Source: an uncultured Clostridia bacterium
GTDB lineage: Bacteria; Bacillota; Clostridia; TANB77; CAG-508
DNA: 64,000 nt
Assembly (NCBI GenBank): GCA_934149005.1
Contig: CAKPDN010000001.1
Span: forward strand, 1 to 64,000
Direction of reading: 5' to 3'
Both the position numbers and the translations under genes were made by a program. Under the pieces are notes generated by a model. It was not told where the DNA came from, did not search any database, and saw only the letters and a program-made list of their open reading frames with translations. This document shows positions 1 through 8,671 of this stretch, in pieces. Positions within the stretch are counted from its first letter, which is position 1, and the number at the start of each line of letters is the position of its first letter.

Positions 1-50
1 GTAGTGTGAACTTTATCTATATTATTAAATAATACTTGTTTATCTTCCAT
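1..50 (-). CDS. N-terminal fragment of a DUF3781-like protein
   Basis: The minus strand has an ATG at 50-48 preceded by an AGGAGAT ribosome-binding site. It opens a frame that runs off the left edge after 16 codons. The visible N-terminus contains NIDKVHTT, which resembles the 'ENIDKIHTTELG' opening I remember for DUF3781 proteins. That is a family of small proteins of unknown function common in gut Bacillota. With so few residues the assignment is tentative. The gene is the next minus-strand unit beyond the terminator at 112-145. Confidence 0.45.
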   Translation of the reverse strand, partial: MEDKQVLFNNIDKVHT

Positions 51-111
51 AAATATCTCCTCTACAAATTACTATTTTATTTTCTCATATCTTATCATAA
101 ATTCTCAAAAA

Positions 112-145
112 AATAAAGCCAGAAGAATTATTCTCCTGACTTTTT
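112..145 (-). terminator. Rho-independent terminator of the 199-618 gene
   Basis: On the minus strand AAGTCAGGAGAAT pairs with ATTCTTCTGGCTT (two G-U pairs) and is followed by TATTTTTTT. It sits 50 bp downstream of the stop codon of the 199-618 gene. Confidence 0.75.
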
Positions 146-198
146 TCATCTTTTGTACTTTTAAAATTTTTTTCTTTTGTATTTTATATATTTTATCT

Positions 199-618
199 TT
201 AGTTAGCATTATTTATAGATAAATAGCCTATATTAATATAGTCTTTATCTAGCATATTATAAGATTTTTCTATATATACTACTAACTTCAAATCTAAATC
301 TTTCAAATTTTCGATTTCTTCTGATTCTAGTTTATCATTAAGCTTAATATTTAATTCTTTGCCATCTTCAAGCTTATATAAACTAATGCGAATATTATCT
401 TTCAACTCATCTTTAACTTTGAATTTTACTTTATATACACCATCATCATTTACTTTTGGACTAAATGTATATTCAGCAAGCCTTCCTTCAAAATTTAATG
501 AATTAAGATAAAGTTTATCATAATCAGTTTTATCCTGGTTGATACAAACTATTACACTAATTGTTATACTGATTATTGCTAGTAATATAGCACATATTAA
601 GATAATCCTTTTCTTCAT
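199..618 (-). CDS. Small membrane-anchored extracytoplasmic protein, unknown function
   Basis: This 139-residue protein starts with MKKR and a hydrophobic stretch (about residues 5-26), consistent with an N-terminal anchor or uncleaved signal. The rest is charged and Lys/Asp/Leu-rich, with an alternating pattern (VYKVKFKVKDEL, LKLVVYIEKSY) that suggests a beta-sandwich outside the cell. The start is supported by GGAGGGGAAC just upstream. No lipobox Cys follows the hydrophobic stretch in the expected place. It forms its own transcription unit with a terminator at 112-145 and lies just outside the probable left end of the ICE. I do not recognise the family. Confidence 0.7.
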   Translation of the reverse strand: MKKRIILICAILLAIISITISVIVCINQDKTDYDKLYLNSLNFEGRLAEYTFSPKVNDDGVYKVKFKVKDELKDNIRISLYKLEDGKELNIKLNDKLESEEIENLKDLDLKLVVYIEKSYNMLDKDYINIGYLSINNAN

Positions 619-850
619 TGTTCCCCTCCTTATATTTATATACTCCTTAGATAAGTATGTAGATCAAGAATATAAAAGGGGATTACCAAATATTATTGAA
701 AGGAGCAAGAATAATATTTTTATTTTAAAAATATTGCTCAACTCTACATACTTATCTAAAAAGTATATCTACTTCTTAGCTTGTACCTATATTTTAGCAC
801 CCTTATTCTTGAAAGTATACTGCAGGATTTTGCAACTTTTTTGCAAAAAA
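619..850. other. Left junction region of the ICE
   Basis: No gene is supported in these 232 bp. The segment holds a perfect 17-bp inverted repeat (647-663 against 743-759, arms TTAGATAAGTATGTAGA) with an 80-bp loop, and the first copy of a 65-bp repeat (791-856) that recurs at 17000-17064. ATATAAAAGGGG at 670-681 also occurs at 27473-27484 just beyond the integrase, which makes it a weak candidate attachment core. The left ICE end is therefore probably between 640 and 850, but the exact nucleotide is not settled. Confidence 0.4.
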
Positions 851-856
851 TTATGT
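791..856. repeat. 65-bp ICE repeat, copy A
   Basis: The block runs from ATTTTAGCAC through TATACTGCAGGATTTTGCAA to a second TTTTTGCAAAAA and TTATG. It matches 17000-17064 in order and spacing, with a short variable part after ATTTTAGCAC. Both copies lie at the 3' end of the last gene of a minus-strand operon and overlap its stop region. The paired TTTTGCAA/TTGCAAAA motifs look like a protein-binding or processing site rather than a classical terminator. Confidence 0.6.
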
Positions 857-1162
857 CAAGATATTAAAAGAATGTAGTATTTCCAATAGATTACTTCTAA
901 GACTTGGATTGATTATAACTGTTGCACCTATTGTTAATAAGACTAAAATCACTAAAATAAATATAAATTTAACTATTCTAATTAGTAAATCAGTTATAAA
1001 ATTTAATATTTTAATTCCTGTATTTTTTTCTTTATCAAAAACAATTGTATTTTTATCTTTATCTAAGTTTAAATTCTTATATAATTTTTCTTTTTCTATC
1101 TTCTCATTCTTTTTTTCAATTGCTCGATCATACAATGATTTAGTTTTACTTCTTTTTAACAT
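851..1162 (-). CDS. Small ICE protein with one C-terminal membrane span
   Basis: This 103-residue protein has a highly charged Lys/Glu-rich N-terminal half (MLKRSKTKSLYDRAIEKKNE) followed by a strong hydrophobic segment at about residues 58-85. It ends in NPSLRSNLLEILHSFNILT. It is the last gene of the transfer operon and overlaps the 3' end of the CpaE-like gene by 17 bp, so the two are translationally coupled. No family is recognised. Position and topology suggest a small accessory of the conjugation machine. Confidence 0.65.
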   Translation of the reverse strand: MLKRSKTKSLYDRAIEKKNEKIEKEKLYKNLNLDKDKNTIVFDKEKNTGIKILNFITDLLIRIVKFIFILVILVLLTIGATVIINPSLRSNLLEILHSFNILT

Positions 1163-2330
1163 TTTCTTTATCCCTTTTCTTTTTAAATATATCTAATAAT
1201 CCTTTTTTCTCTTTTACCTCTTCAATTGTAGTATTTAATAAATAATCTTTTAAAACTTTTTCATAAAAGCTTTTATTACCTACAATAAAAGGTTCTGGAA
1301 CAGCTTCACTAAATGAAGCTCGCTCCTTCCAAAACTTACCTAAACTTTCTTTAAACTTTTCTCTATCCTCATTTCTAACAAAATTAAACATTAGATATGA
1401 ATTACTATCTTCGCCAATAATCATAAATGTTTCAATTAGCTTGTTAATTTCCCACGCTTTATTTCCTGATACAATTATTTTTAAATCTCTTGTTAAAAAT
1501 GATGATATTTCTTCTTTACTCATTTCTTCAAAATTACCAAAATCAAATACATAAAATTCATATTCAAATTTCAATATATCTGCTAAATTTTCTGGTCTTT
1601 GATATAAGTCTATTCCCTGATATGTAATTTTTCTTAATACATCATTATAAATTGTTGGTATTGATTCATCTTCTACCAAACTATAAATTGAATTATGCTT
1701 ATTATTTTCTATATAGCAAGCTGTAACATTAGTTAATTCAGACAAATATTTAACGATATTTATTGCAACTGTAGTCGCTCCAATATGCTTTTCTGTACCT
1801 GCTATTCCAATAGTAATTGTTTGTTTTGCTCTTTTTATATTCTCTTTTACTATTTTTGTTGTTTTGTTTATTACAAGCATACTATCATTAATTTTATATT
1901 TCATTGCATTACCAAAAGTCATTCCTTCAACTGAAAAAGCTCTTTCGATTTCATCTGCAAATATAACATCATTCTTGGCTGTTACTATATTGTAAATACC
2001 TAAATTAAATAATCGTCCTAATAAAACATTACCTTCTTTATAACCTTCTGCTAAAATGATTATTCTGACATTATACATTCTTCTAATAAGTTCTATTGAA
2101 CTTGTTATTTCTTCCTCTGATGTTGTATTAGTTATTGCTTGTAAATCTAAAATCAAATAATCTACTCCATTTAAGTTTCTTAATTCTGTTTCTAAGAATT
2201 TTTTTAGATTATATTCATTTATAAATCTCATAACAAGATTAATTCTATGTTCCTTGCAATAATCTTCTATAATAACTCTTGGTTCTTTTGAAATATAAAT
2301 ATACTTCTTATATAATCTATTTTCCTCCAT
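1146..2330 (-). CDS. CpaE/TadZ-like ATPase with receiver-like N-terminus
   Basis: The 394-residue protein has an N-terminal receiver-like alpha/beta domain (about residues 1-140; LDLQA, VRIIILAEG) and then a MinD/ParA-type P-loop ATPase domain. Its nucleotide loop reads GTEKHIGATT at about residues 177-186. This is the CpaE/TadZ variant (KGGVGATT) in which the usual GKT lysine is replaced by Ala. A VFDFGN strand resembles the Walker B region. CpaE/TadZ proteins localise pilus or secretion machinery at the membrane. Encoded in a T4SS operon, it may position the conjugation apparatus. The C-terminus is very basic (KKKRDKENVKKK). A good RBS lies ahead of ATG 2330. Confidence 0.75.
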   Translation of the reverse strand: MEENRLYKKYIYISKEPRVIIEDYCKEHRINLVMRFINEYNLKKFLETELRNLNGVDYLILDLQAITNTTSEEEITSSIELIRRMYNVRIIILAEGYKEGNVLLGRLFNLGIYNIVTAKNDVIFADEIERAFSVEGMTFGNAMKYKINDSMLVINKTTKIVKENIKRAKQTITIGIAGTEKHIGATTVAINIVKYLSELTNVTACYIENNKHNSIYSLVEDESIPTIYNDVLRKITYQGIDLYQRPENLADILKFEYEFYVFDFGNFEEMSKEEISSFLTRDLKIIVSGNKAWEINKLIETFMIIGEDSNSYLMFNFVRNEDREKFKESLGKFWKERASFSEAVPEPFIVGNKSFYEKVLKDYLLNTTIEEVKEKKGLLDIFKKKRDKENVKKK

Positions 2331-2347
2331 TGTTACAGCTTCCTTTC

Positions 2348-2677
2348 CTATTCTTCTTGACTATCTATATTATCTTGCTCGTCTTCACTATATAAAACAA
2401 TTTCTCCTGTATCTAATTGAATTATGTCTGTATTTTCATAATGAATTGTGTTATTATCGCTTGTTGTATTTTCCTCTACTAACCCTTTTAATCTATCCAT
2501 AAAATCATCTACACTTGTGTTTTGCGTGTCTCCCTGCTGTGATGTTGAATCTTTTATTTTTGTATAGCTTTCTATATTTCTATCTCTCATATTTAGAACA
2601 ACTGCTAATACAATTACTAATACTAAAACTATACTTAAAATAATTAATTGTTTTTTTAATTCTTGTTTTTCTTTCAT
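2348..2677 (-). CDS. Bitopic ICE protein, acidic extracellular domain
   Basis: The 109-residue protein has a basic N-terminus and one transmembrane helix at about residues 10-30 (IILSIVLVLVIVLAVVL). A Ser/Thr/Asp/Glu-rich soluble tail ends in EDEQDNIDSQEE. It is placed 17 bp upstream of the CpaE-like gene and 10 bp downstream of the M23 gene in the transfer operon. The topology fits a small VirB-type scaffold component, but no specific family is recognised. Confidence 0.65.
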   Translation of the reverse strand: MKEKQELKKQLIILSIVLVLVIVLAVVLNMRDRNIESYTKIKDSTSQQGDTQNTSVDDFMDRLKGLVEENTTSDNNTIHYENTDIIQLDTGEIVLYSEDEQDNIDSQEE

Positions 2678-2687
2678 TTTTTACTCC

Positions 2688-3402
2688 TTATCCGTTGCCC
2701 TGTGAACTTCCAAATAAATAAGGAAATGGATTCACAGCATTAGCACTTGAATTTTTATCTAATCTAACTTCAAAATGAAGATGTGGACCTGTACTATTTC
2801 CTGTACTTCCCATTGTTCCTAATACTCTTCCTTGCTCTACTGTTTCGCCAACTGTTACTTGTATTGAGCCATTGATCATATGTCCGTATAGAGTATAGAA
2901 AGTAGAACCATCATCTCCAGTATGTTCTAAAACAACATAATTACCATATCCAGTTAATCCTGCATTTGCAACTACTACTAATCCTCCAACAGAAGCACAT
3001 ACTTTTGGACTTGCTTTTGATACACATACTATATCCATTCCGTGTGTGTGCTTTTGTTTGTGTAACTCCATTTACTGTTATAGTTCTACTAGGAGAAAAC
3101 TTTGATGTAATAACATCTCTTGTACTATCCCACGTTTCAAATGGTATATTAAATTTAGCTCCTACATATTTGTATGTACCCTCTACAACTTCTACACTAC
3201 CACTACCAGAGCTACCTCCAGCACTTGCAGAACTTCCCTCATCATCATCTGTTTTAGATGAGCCAAACATTCCTATTAATCCAAATATTCCAATTACAAT
3301 TATTAAAAAACCTACACATACACCAATAATAATTGCTTTTACTTTTAATGATAGAAAACTAAATACTATTCCTGTAAAATCTTTTGCTTTATTATCTGAC
3401 AT
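2688..3402 (-). CDS. M23 metallopeptidase of the conjugation apparatus, frame broken at CGG
   Basis: ATG 3402 overlaps the VirB4 stop. The N-terminal part has a cytoplasmic tail, one transmembrane helix (about residues 20-45) and a Ser/Gly linker. The LytM/M23 domain continues in another frame: GYGNYVVLEH, LYGHM, STGPHLHFEVR and a GSSQGNG end. The break is at 3042-3040, where ACA CGG AAT is in frame. Skipping the C gives ACA GGA ATG GAT, i.e. AHTGMD, which restores the first zinc motif HxGxD. M23 hydrolases of Gram-positive T4SS cut peptidoglycan to let the channel through (VirB1-like role). The frame change falls in a CACACACAC tract, so repeat slippage is another explanation. Confidence 0.8.
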
Positions 3403-5248
3403 TTATCTTCCTCCACCAACTAAATATTCCTTTTCCCAATCTAGTGCTTTTACATTTATTAAGGTATGTCCTGAACCAATAAAGAATAATCCACGTCCGT
3501 TTATCTTTTTGACTTAATATTGCTTTTTCTTCTTGATTTAAGTTATACAAATTAACAACTTCCTCCAAGTCTTTACCATCTACGCCAAAGAAAAATTTAT
3601 AGGTAGAGTTATCCAAAAAGGCTTGACCATACATACGAACTTCTGGAGCTAAAAAATCGACCAAACTTTGCGTAATTACCATAAGTCCACATTCGTATTT
3701 TCTTGCTCTCTTACAGAAATTTCTTAAAAATTCAATTGTTTGTGGTACTTTTCTATCAACTAATAAATAAGCTTCATCACATACAACGTAACATCTTTCT
3801 TCACGATTTCTAAATGCTTGATCCTGACAATATCTTAATATATTAAAATACTGACATCTTTTTACCTTTTCAGAAGCTCCTTGAAGGCTATAAACATCTA
3901 AGCATACAAATGAACTGTCTAAATCTAATGAAGTATATCCATTAAAAATTTCTCCGTGATGTCCGATTGAAAGTTCTCTTACTACTGCTCTAATTTCTTC
4001 TAATTCTTTTTTATGGTCTTTATTCGTATTAACTTTTTCAATAAGTAAATTATACAAATCTTCCATAATAGGAAATTCTTTTGAATCTTTATCTATTATA
4101 TCTGTTTCATAAGTTATTCCATAAGTTTTATATAACTCTTCTAAAATCTCCATTAATAAACTCATTTGTAATGATGTTATTTCTGGATAATATAATTTAA
4201 AAAATGTACTTAAAAAATCTAAATGTAAACCTAAAGCTGACTTGCTAGATGTATATTCTCCATCATCATCGTCAAATGCTGTTGCTTCTGGAAGTGGATT
4301 TACTTGTAAAGGATTAATTCTTCCTACATTTTTTCCAGTTCCTCCTGAACAGTCAATCCATTTTCCACCTAATAATTTACACATTGGTCGCATTTCTGAT
4401 TCTGGATCTATTACGAAAATTTTTGTACCATTAAGCCATTCATTTAGCATTATCTTTTTTGCAAGGAATGATTTACCTGAACCACTAGAACCCTCAATAA
4501 CAATGTTTGAATTAGTTCTGTCATTACCCTTGAAGAATGGAGAAAATGCTATCATTCTTCCATCTTCATCTGTTCCTAAATAATATCCTTCTACATCAAC
4601 TAATCCACTACCTGAAAATGGTAATCCTAAGAATAAAGCTTCCAAGCTCATTGTTTTATTTGATATTCTGGTAATATCATCATAATATGTATCATAAGGA
4701 GAGCTTTGTCTTAAGGCTTTGTCTTGAATAAATGCAGGCACTCTTGCTTTTAATCCCATTCCTGCTATTTTGTTTCTAACTGTTCTGCAATTTTCATTGA
4801 AGTTATTGTCTGTTTCTCCAATTGTATTTGAAACGAAAGAAACATTGACGTATGGAATATTATCAACTGTTATGTCTTTTATAATTTTCTCTGCTGATTT
4901 AATCTTAAATTCTGCTTGTGTTCTTAGTGCTTCATTGCTTGTTGTATTAAATATGTTTTTATCCGTTGTTAAGCCTTTTGAAACACCATCAACATATTCC
5001 TGCACATTTTCTATTGGTGTTACTACTAAACTAACAGTAGTATTTGGAATATCTTTTAAATTTAGCAACCAACCTACATTTACTGCAGATGGATAAGCAC
5101 TTACATATTGCAATTTATGTTGATATTCTCCTAATTGCACTTTATTATGTTTTAATTCAATACCTTGTGGAGTTATAAGTGCTAACAACTCTTGATTTAT
5201 AGGCATTGTTTCTATTTCTTTTGTTTTCATTTGTAACTCACTTTCCAT
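3403..5248 (-). CDS. virB4: VirB4-type T4SS ATPase, frame broken near the C-terminus at CGG
   Basis: This is the motor ATPase of the ICE conjugation channel. A Walker A motif GSSGSGKS lies near residue 250, VIDPESEMRP follows, and the Walker B region is YVVCDEAYLLVD; LMVITQSLVDFL is typical of the VirB4/TraC ATPase core. The ATG frame reads LSQKDK and then meets CGG (3499-3497). Continuing in frame gives a nonsense tail, TWIILYWFRTY, ending at 3392. Skipping the C gives GRGLFFIGSGHTLINV and ends ...YLVGGGR at a TAA that abuts the ATG of the M23 gene (3405-3403). The second reading is clearly the real C-terminus. The 203-residue gene upstream may supply the missing N-terminal domain of longer VirB4s. 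Confidence 0.88.
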
Positions 5249-5263
5249 TAGCGTTACGCTAAT
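5247..5263. promoter_or_regulatory. 17-bp palindrome over the VirB4 start codon
   Basis: ATTAGCGTTACGCTAAT is a perfect palindrome that overlaps the ATG at 5248-5246. In mRNA it would form a stem covering the ribosome entry site, where no strong Shine-Dalgarno sequence is visible. It may act as a translational control point between the 5290-5901 gene and virB4. Confidence 0.4.
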
Positions 5264-5289
5264 ATATTTTTATCATTCGTAAATTCTTA

Positions 5290-5901
5290 TTAAATCTTAA
5301 CTTGTAATGGACTTTCTAAATAATTTTGATCTTCAATATATGCAATATCTGGATTGTTATAACTATTTATTAGCTGAATTATTAATCTTTCATCTAATAC
5401 TTCTGTTTTATATCCACTATTGGTTAATTTCATTCTTATTTCACTTATTCTTTTAATAAGTTCTTGCTCTACATATTCATCATTTTCAGCCCATATCATT
5501 AAATATATTTCACTTTCTAATGCTTTTCCTGTTGTAGATAAAACTCCAAAACTTCTACTTCTTTTGTCTAATAACGAGAATTTTAAAGCTTCTTTTTCTT
5601 TTTCCATTAAACTTGCTTGAAAATCTTGATTCTTTCTTAAATCTATTGGTCTATTTGTAAAGTAAAGTTTTAATGGTTTTAATTCACTTGCAAAATTTCT
5701 TGTAATGCTTCGTCCGTGTGCAACTTGCTCATCTTTTGACATCAGCTTGCAATTCTTAGGATAAATTCTTAAATAGCCTAAAACTTTGTTGTCAATTGTA
5801 TATAAGAAATTCCCTTGCACGTCTTTAACATTTAAAAATAAATTAGCTGAAGTTTTTATATTACTGTTTTTCTTCTTTTTCTTTAAAAAATCAAATATCA
5901 T
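5290..5901 (-). CDS. VirB4-accessory protein (VirB4 N-terminal-domain-like)
   Basis: The 203-residue soluble protein has a basic N-terminus (FLKKKKKNSN) and then a beta-rich domain (YTIDNKVLGYLRIYPKNCKL). In position and pattern this resembles the N-terminal domain of VirB4/TraC ATPases. Its start overlaps the PrgI gene (ATGA at 5901-5898). It lies directly upstream of the core VirB4 gene, and together the two add up to about 820 residues, the usual length of one VirB4. The ICE may therefore carry a split VirB4. That is inference from size and order. Confidence 0.6.
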   Translation of the reverse strand: MIFDFLKKKKKNSNIKTSANLFLNVKDVQGNFLYTIDNKVLGYLRIYPKNCKLMSKDEQVAHGRSITRNFASELKPLKLYFTNRPIDLRKNQDFQASLMEKEKEALKFSLLDKRSRSFGVLSTTGKALESEIYLMIWAENDEYVEQELIKRISEIRMKLTNSGYKTEVLDERLIIQLINSYNNPDIAYIEDQNYLESPLQVKI

Positions 5902-6221
5902 AGCTGTTCCTCCTTGACTACATAATGGAATACTCTTTGTTTTTGATAAAACTTAAACATATTACTTATTAATTCTGCTATACAAGTGTTATATTTGTCT
6001 TTCATAACTGAAATAAATGTTGCTCCTGTTATCACAATCCATATTCCCAATGCAATTAAATAATTATTAAATATCGTATTAAATATAAGTGCAATAAAAA
6101 CTGCTACTATACCTGCTATTGCTGTTGTTATCATTTCTTTGATTCCAATACCATTTATAATTTCAACTCTAACTTTTACATTTGCAGGCATATTTATTTG
6201 AAATCTACTTTCATCTTCCAT
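5898..6221 (-). CDS. PrgI family (VirB3-like) inner-membrane protein
   Basis: The 107-residue protein starts with a short conserved N-terminal stretch (FQINMPANVKVRVEIINGIGIKE, quoted here as FQINMPANVKVR). Two closely spaced transmembrane helices (about residues 33-50 and 54-75) and a cytoplasmic tail KFYQKQRVFHYV follow. This length and layout is the PrgI family (PF12666), the Gram-positive counterpart of VirB3, which sits with VirB4 at the base of the channel. The gene order PrgI, accessory, VirB4 is the common one in Firmicutes ICEs. Confidence 0.85.
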   Translation of the reverse strand: MEDESRFQINMPANVKVRVEIINGIGIKEMITTAIAGIVAVFIALIFNTIFNNYLIALGIWIVITGATFISVMKDKYNTCIAELISNMFKFYQKQRVFHYVVKEEQL

Positions 6222-6259
6222 ATCTTTTGTATTCCTTTCTCCTTCTTTAATAAAAGGTA

Positions 6260-6607
6260 TTATGATAATTCTTCTTCGTCTTGCTCATCTTGTATTTTCT
6301 CTGTTTCAGTCATTCCTAAATAATACATATCTCTATGAATATCTAAAAAATGATCACTTAACTCATTTAAAGTTATAGAGCCTTGTTCCAATTGTTTAAA
6401 AATTTCTTCTGCTTGCTCGTTGTTTTCAAAACGAGTTAATTCTAATCTGAAATTTTTATTATTTTCTATAAATCCATATTTACTTGAATTTTTTGCTTTT
6501 GGATATGTAGCAATAGAATAAATATTCATAAAATCATATACATCTTTCCAATCTTCTATTTGAATATGTGTACCATCTGGCATTTTAGATTTTTTTACAA
6601 CTTTCAC
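6260..6607 (-). CDS. Small cytoplasmic ICE protein, unknown
   Basis: The 115-residue protein has no membrane segment. It begins MKVVKKSKMPDG and has a small alpha/beta N-terminal part (GTHIQIEDWKDVYDFMNIYS) and a strongly acidic C-terminus (DEQDEEELS). The start is preceded by GGAGGAATAC. It lies between the PrgI gene and a polytopic membrane gene of the transfer operon. I do not recognise it. Confidence 0.6.
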   Translation of the reverse strand: MKVVKKSKMPDGTHIQIEDWKDVYDFMNIYSIATYPKAKNSSKYGFIENNKNFRLELTRFENNEQAEEIFKQLEQGSITLNELSDHFLDIHRDMYYLGMTETEKIQDEQDEEELS

Positions 6608-6619
6608 TTTGTATTCCTC

Positions 6620-7247
6620 CTAATTTGCAACGTGCTTATATTGTGGTTCACAACCACCATCTTTCCAGGGATTAAATATTAAATCTTTATATTCATCATC
6701 ACTATGTATGCTACCTTTCATTGCTGATGGAATAAGTAGTCCTACACTTTTTCCGATCGTGTTTATCCCAATACATATAATATTTTTCTTCTGCTAACGC
6801 TCCACTTGTTATACCTTGACACTCATCATACGCTTTAAATACATCTACATCTTTCTTCCAAGAGTTTAAAAAACTTCCAAAATTTATTTTCTTGACATCA
6901 GTTTTTACATAATACTCTCCATCTATTGCTATAGTCCATCTTCCTTTTTTGTCTTTTGCTTCTCTTTCAAGAACTCCATCTGTAACTGTTACTTTAATAG
7001 ATGAGAAATCTCCAATTGCGTCTGCAGATTTTGTATATGGAAAATATGTTAATACTAAATTTTTAGTTGTACTTATAGTTAATATAAGAACTAAAGCTAC
7101 TAATCCATTTCTAATTCTAGTTAAATATCTTCTATATTCCATTTCATCTCCAGTTAAAATTTTATATACTGCAACTGCAATCATTAATACACAAGCAAAA
7201 CCTGCTAAATATCCTAAATAATTTACTATGTGATATATTCTACTCAT
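6620..7247 (-). CDS. Two-helix ICE membrane protein, frame broken at CGG
   Basis: The N-terminal part has two hydrophobic helices (about residues 8-30 and 45-68; LAGFACVLMIAVAVYKI and GLVALVLILTISTT). Its layout resembles VirB2-like subunits, followed by an extracellular domain. From ATG 7247 the frame reads YMYWDKHD and then CGG (6755-6753). Staying in frame gives a short tail ending at 6711. Skipping the C gives GKSVGLLIPSAMKGS and a coherent further 45 residues ending ...EPQYKHVAN at the TAG 6622-6620, just before the next gene's RBS. The extended reading fills the otherwise empty gap before the 6260-6607 gene, which supports it. Function is unknown beyond membership of the transfer operon. 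Confidence 0.7.
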
Positions 7248-7269
7248 TTTGTCCTCCGTATTTTAAAAT

Positions 7270-7803
7270 TTATCTTTCGATTGATGATTCTTCATATTCT
7301 TTTAATTTACGTTTATATCTTGAAATTTCTTGATTTCTAAAATCTTTTTCTGATTGAATATGAATTACTTTTTTTACTAAACCTTTTCTATAATTTTGTT
7401 CTTCTTCTTGATATTCCTTAATTAATTCATTTCTAACTTTTATTTGTTCTTTCGCATTTTCTAATACATCAGTTAAGTTCTGTACTGAATATACTTGCTC
7501 TTTATCTAGTGTAATTTGAATAATTGTTACACTTAGATCTTGTATGTGCTTTTTTACTAATTCAATTGCTTTTTTAGTATTGAAGCCATATACATAACTA
7601 CAACAATCATCATAATCATATTTAGTAGAAGCTATTATTCCCTTTTCAATTAGTTCTTTTGTTTCATATAGCTGATTACATATTTTATATAAATCAATTT
7701 CTTTTGTTGTTTTTACTAATCTTCCTTTGTTATCTAAATAAGTTAATGTATAGGCTTCATTAGGGTGCAAAATATTATCTAAATTCTTTCGTATATAAAT
7801 CAT
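7270..7803 (-). CDS. ICE cytoplasmic protein with C-terminal coiled coil, unknown
   Basis: The 177-residue soluble protein has an N-terminal alpha/beta region (YTLTYLDNKGRLVKTTKEID; CCSYVYGFNTKKAIELVK). From about residue 100 onward it has a Glu/Lys-rich coiled coil (AKEQIKVRNELIKEYQEEEQ). It ends 3 bp from the VirB6 gene and belongs to the same operon. No family is recognised. Confidence 0.6.
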   Translation of the reverse strand: MIYIRKNLDNILHPNEAYTLTYLDNKGRLVKTTKEIDLYKICNQLYETKELIEKGIIASTKYDYDDCCSYVYGFNTKKAIELVKKHIQDLSVTIIQITLDKEQVYSVQNLTDVLENAKEQIKVRNELIKEYQEEEQNYRKGLVKKVIHIQSEKDFRNQEISRYKRKLKEYEESSIER

Positions 7804-7805
7804 TT

Positions 7806-8654
7806 TTATCTACCTTTACTAATAATGTTTTTAAAGCTACTAACTGTTCTTGTAGCTGTTGATACTTTTGATCCAAGACTTGAATTTCCACCTGCTGTTT
7901 CCATAAATTCTCTTAATAAATGTGGTGTTCTATTTGCTATCATTACAGCTGATAATGATAAGATAATATGTGCATTATTCATTAATAAAATTGAGAATTG
8001 CAATAAAGTTAATTGCACTATTACTGTAAAAGCATTTGATATAAATTTTTTTACATATCCATTAAACGCACCACCATCAGAGTTAAGTAATCCAATACAA
8101 GCAATTGGAATTGCTAGACGTAATATAAACATTTCGATACCTCTTGTTAGTGTTTGAAAGTATATTAGAACCATATAAATTGCTATTATTAAATAGAAAA
8201 ATGCTCCTAGTATATTCCAAGCCATATTTCCAATTGTTACTCCCATTGTTTGAAAATCGCCTAACATTCCTATAAATATTGATTGGTATAAGTCATAGCA
8301 AATCCAAGCAAATTGTGTATATATGAATCCAAAACAAATCATTATAATTAAAGCTTTTACAAAACCTACCACAACTGTCATTGGACTTACTTCTGGATCT
8401 CCGTTTGACCAAGCCATATAGACTTCAATCATTTTCTTAACAAAAAGCATTATTAAAACTGCAATTGCAAAAGTATATACTGCATTATAAATTCCTGAAA
8501 TACTAAAATTTGAAAGTCCTCTAAAATTTATTTCTATAGCAAAGGCGTTCCAAAACATTACGTCATACACTCCATTAAACCAATTGAAAATCGCCTGTGC
8601 TATATAACCAAATAGAAATGAAATTGCTGTTGCTATTAAAACACCTATAACCAT
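7806..8654 (-). CDS. VirB6/TrbL-like polytopic channel protein
   Basis: The 282-residue protein has about six to seven hydrophobic segments. A central hydrophilic loop MAWSNGDPEVSPMTVV precedes the core helices, and a small basic tail closes the protein. This pattern (N-terminal helices, GDP-loop, GAFFYLIIAIYMVLIYF, RLAIPIACIGL) is that of VirB6/TrbL proteins of Gram-positive ICEs, which form the membrane core of the conjugation channel. It lies between VirB2-like and VirB4-like genes as expected. All CGG trinucleotides here are out of frame and the reading frame is intact. Confidence 0.82.
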   Translation of the reverse strand: MVIGVLIATAISFLFGYIAQAIFNWFNGVYDVMFWNAFAIEINFRGLSNFSISGIYNAVYTFAIAVLIMLFVKKMIEVYMAWSNGDPEVSPMTVVVGFVKALIIMICFGFIYTQFAWICYDLYQSIFIGMLGDFQTMGVTIGNMAWNILGAFFYLIIAIYMVLIYFQTLTRGIEMFILRLAIPIACIGLLNSDGGAFNGYVKKFISNAFTVIVQLTLLQFSILLMNNAHIILSLSAVMIANRTPHLLREFMETAGGNSSLGSKVSTATRTVSSFKNIISKGR

Positions 8655-8671
8655 ATAAATTTCCTCCTATT

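Noticed and set aside
539..1196. Plus-strand open frames opposite the 199-618 and 851-1162 genes
   Set aside because: They are antisense to better supported genes, have no RBS and no family pattern, and reflect the low GC content.
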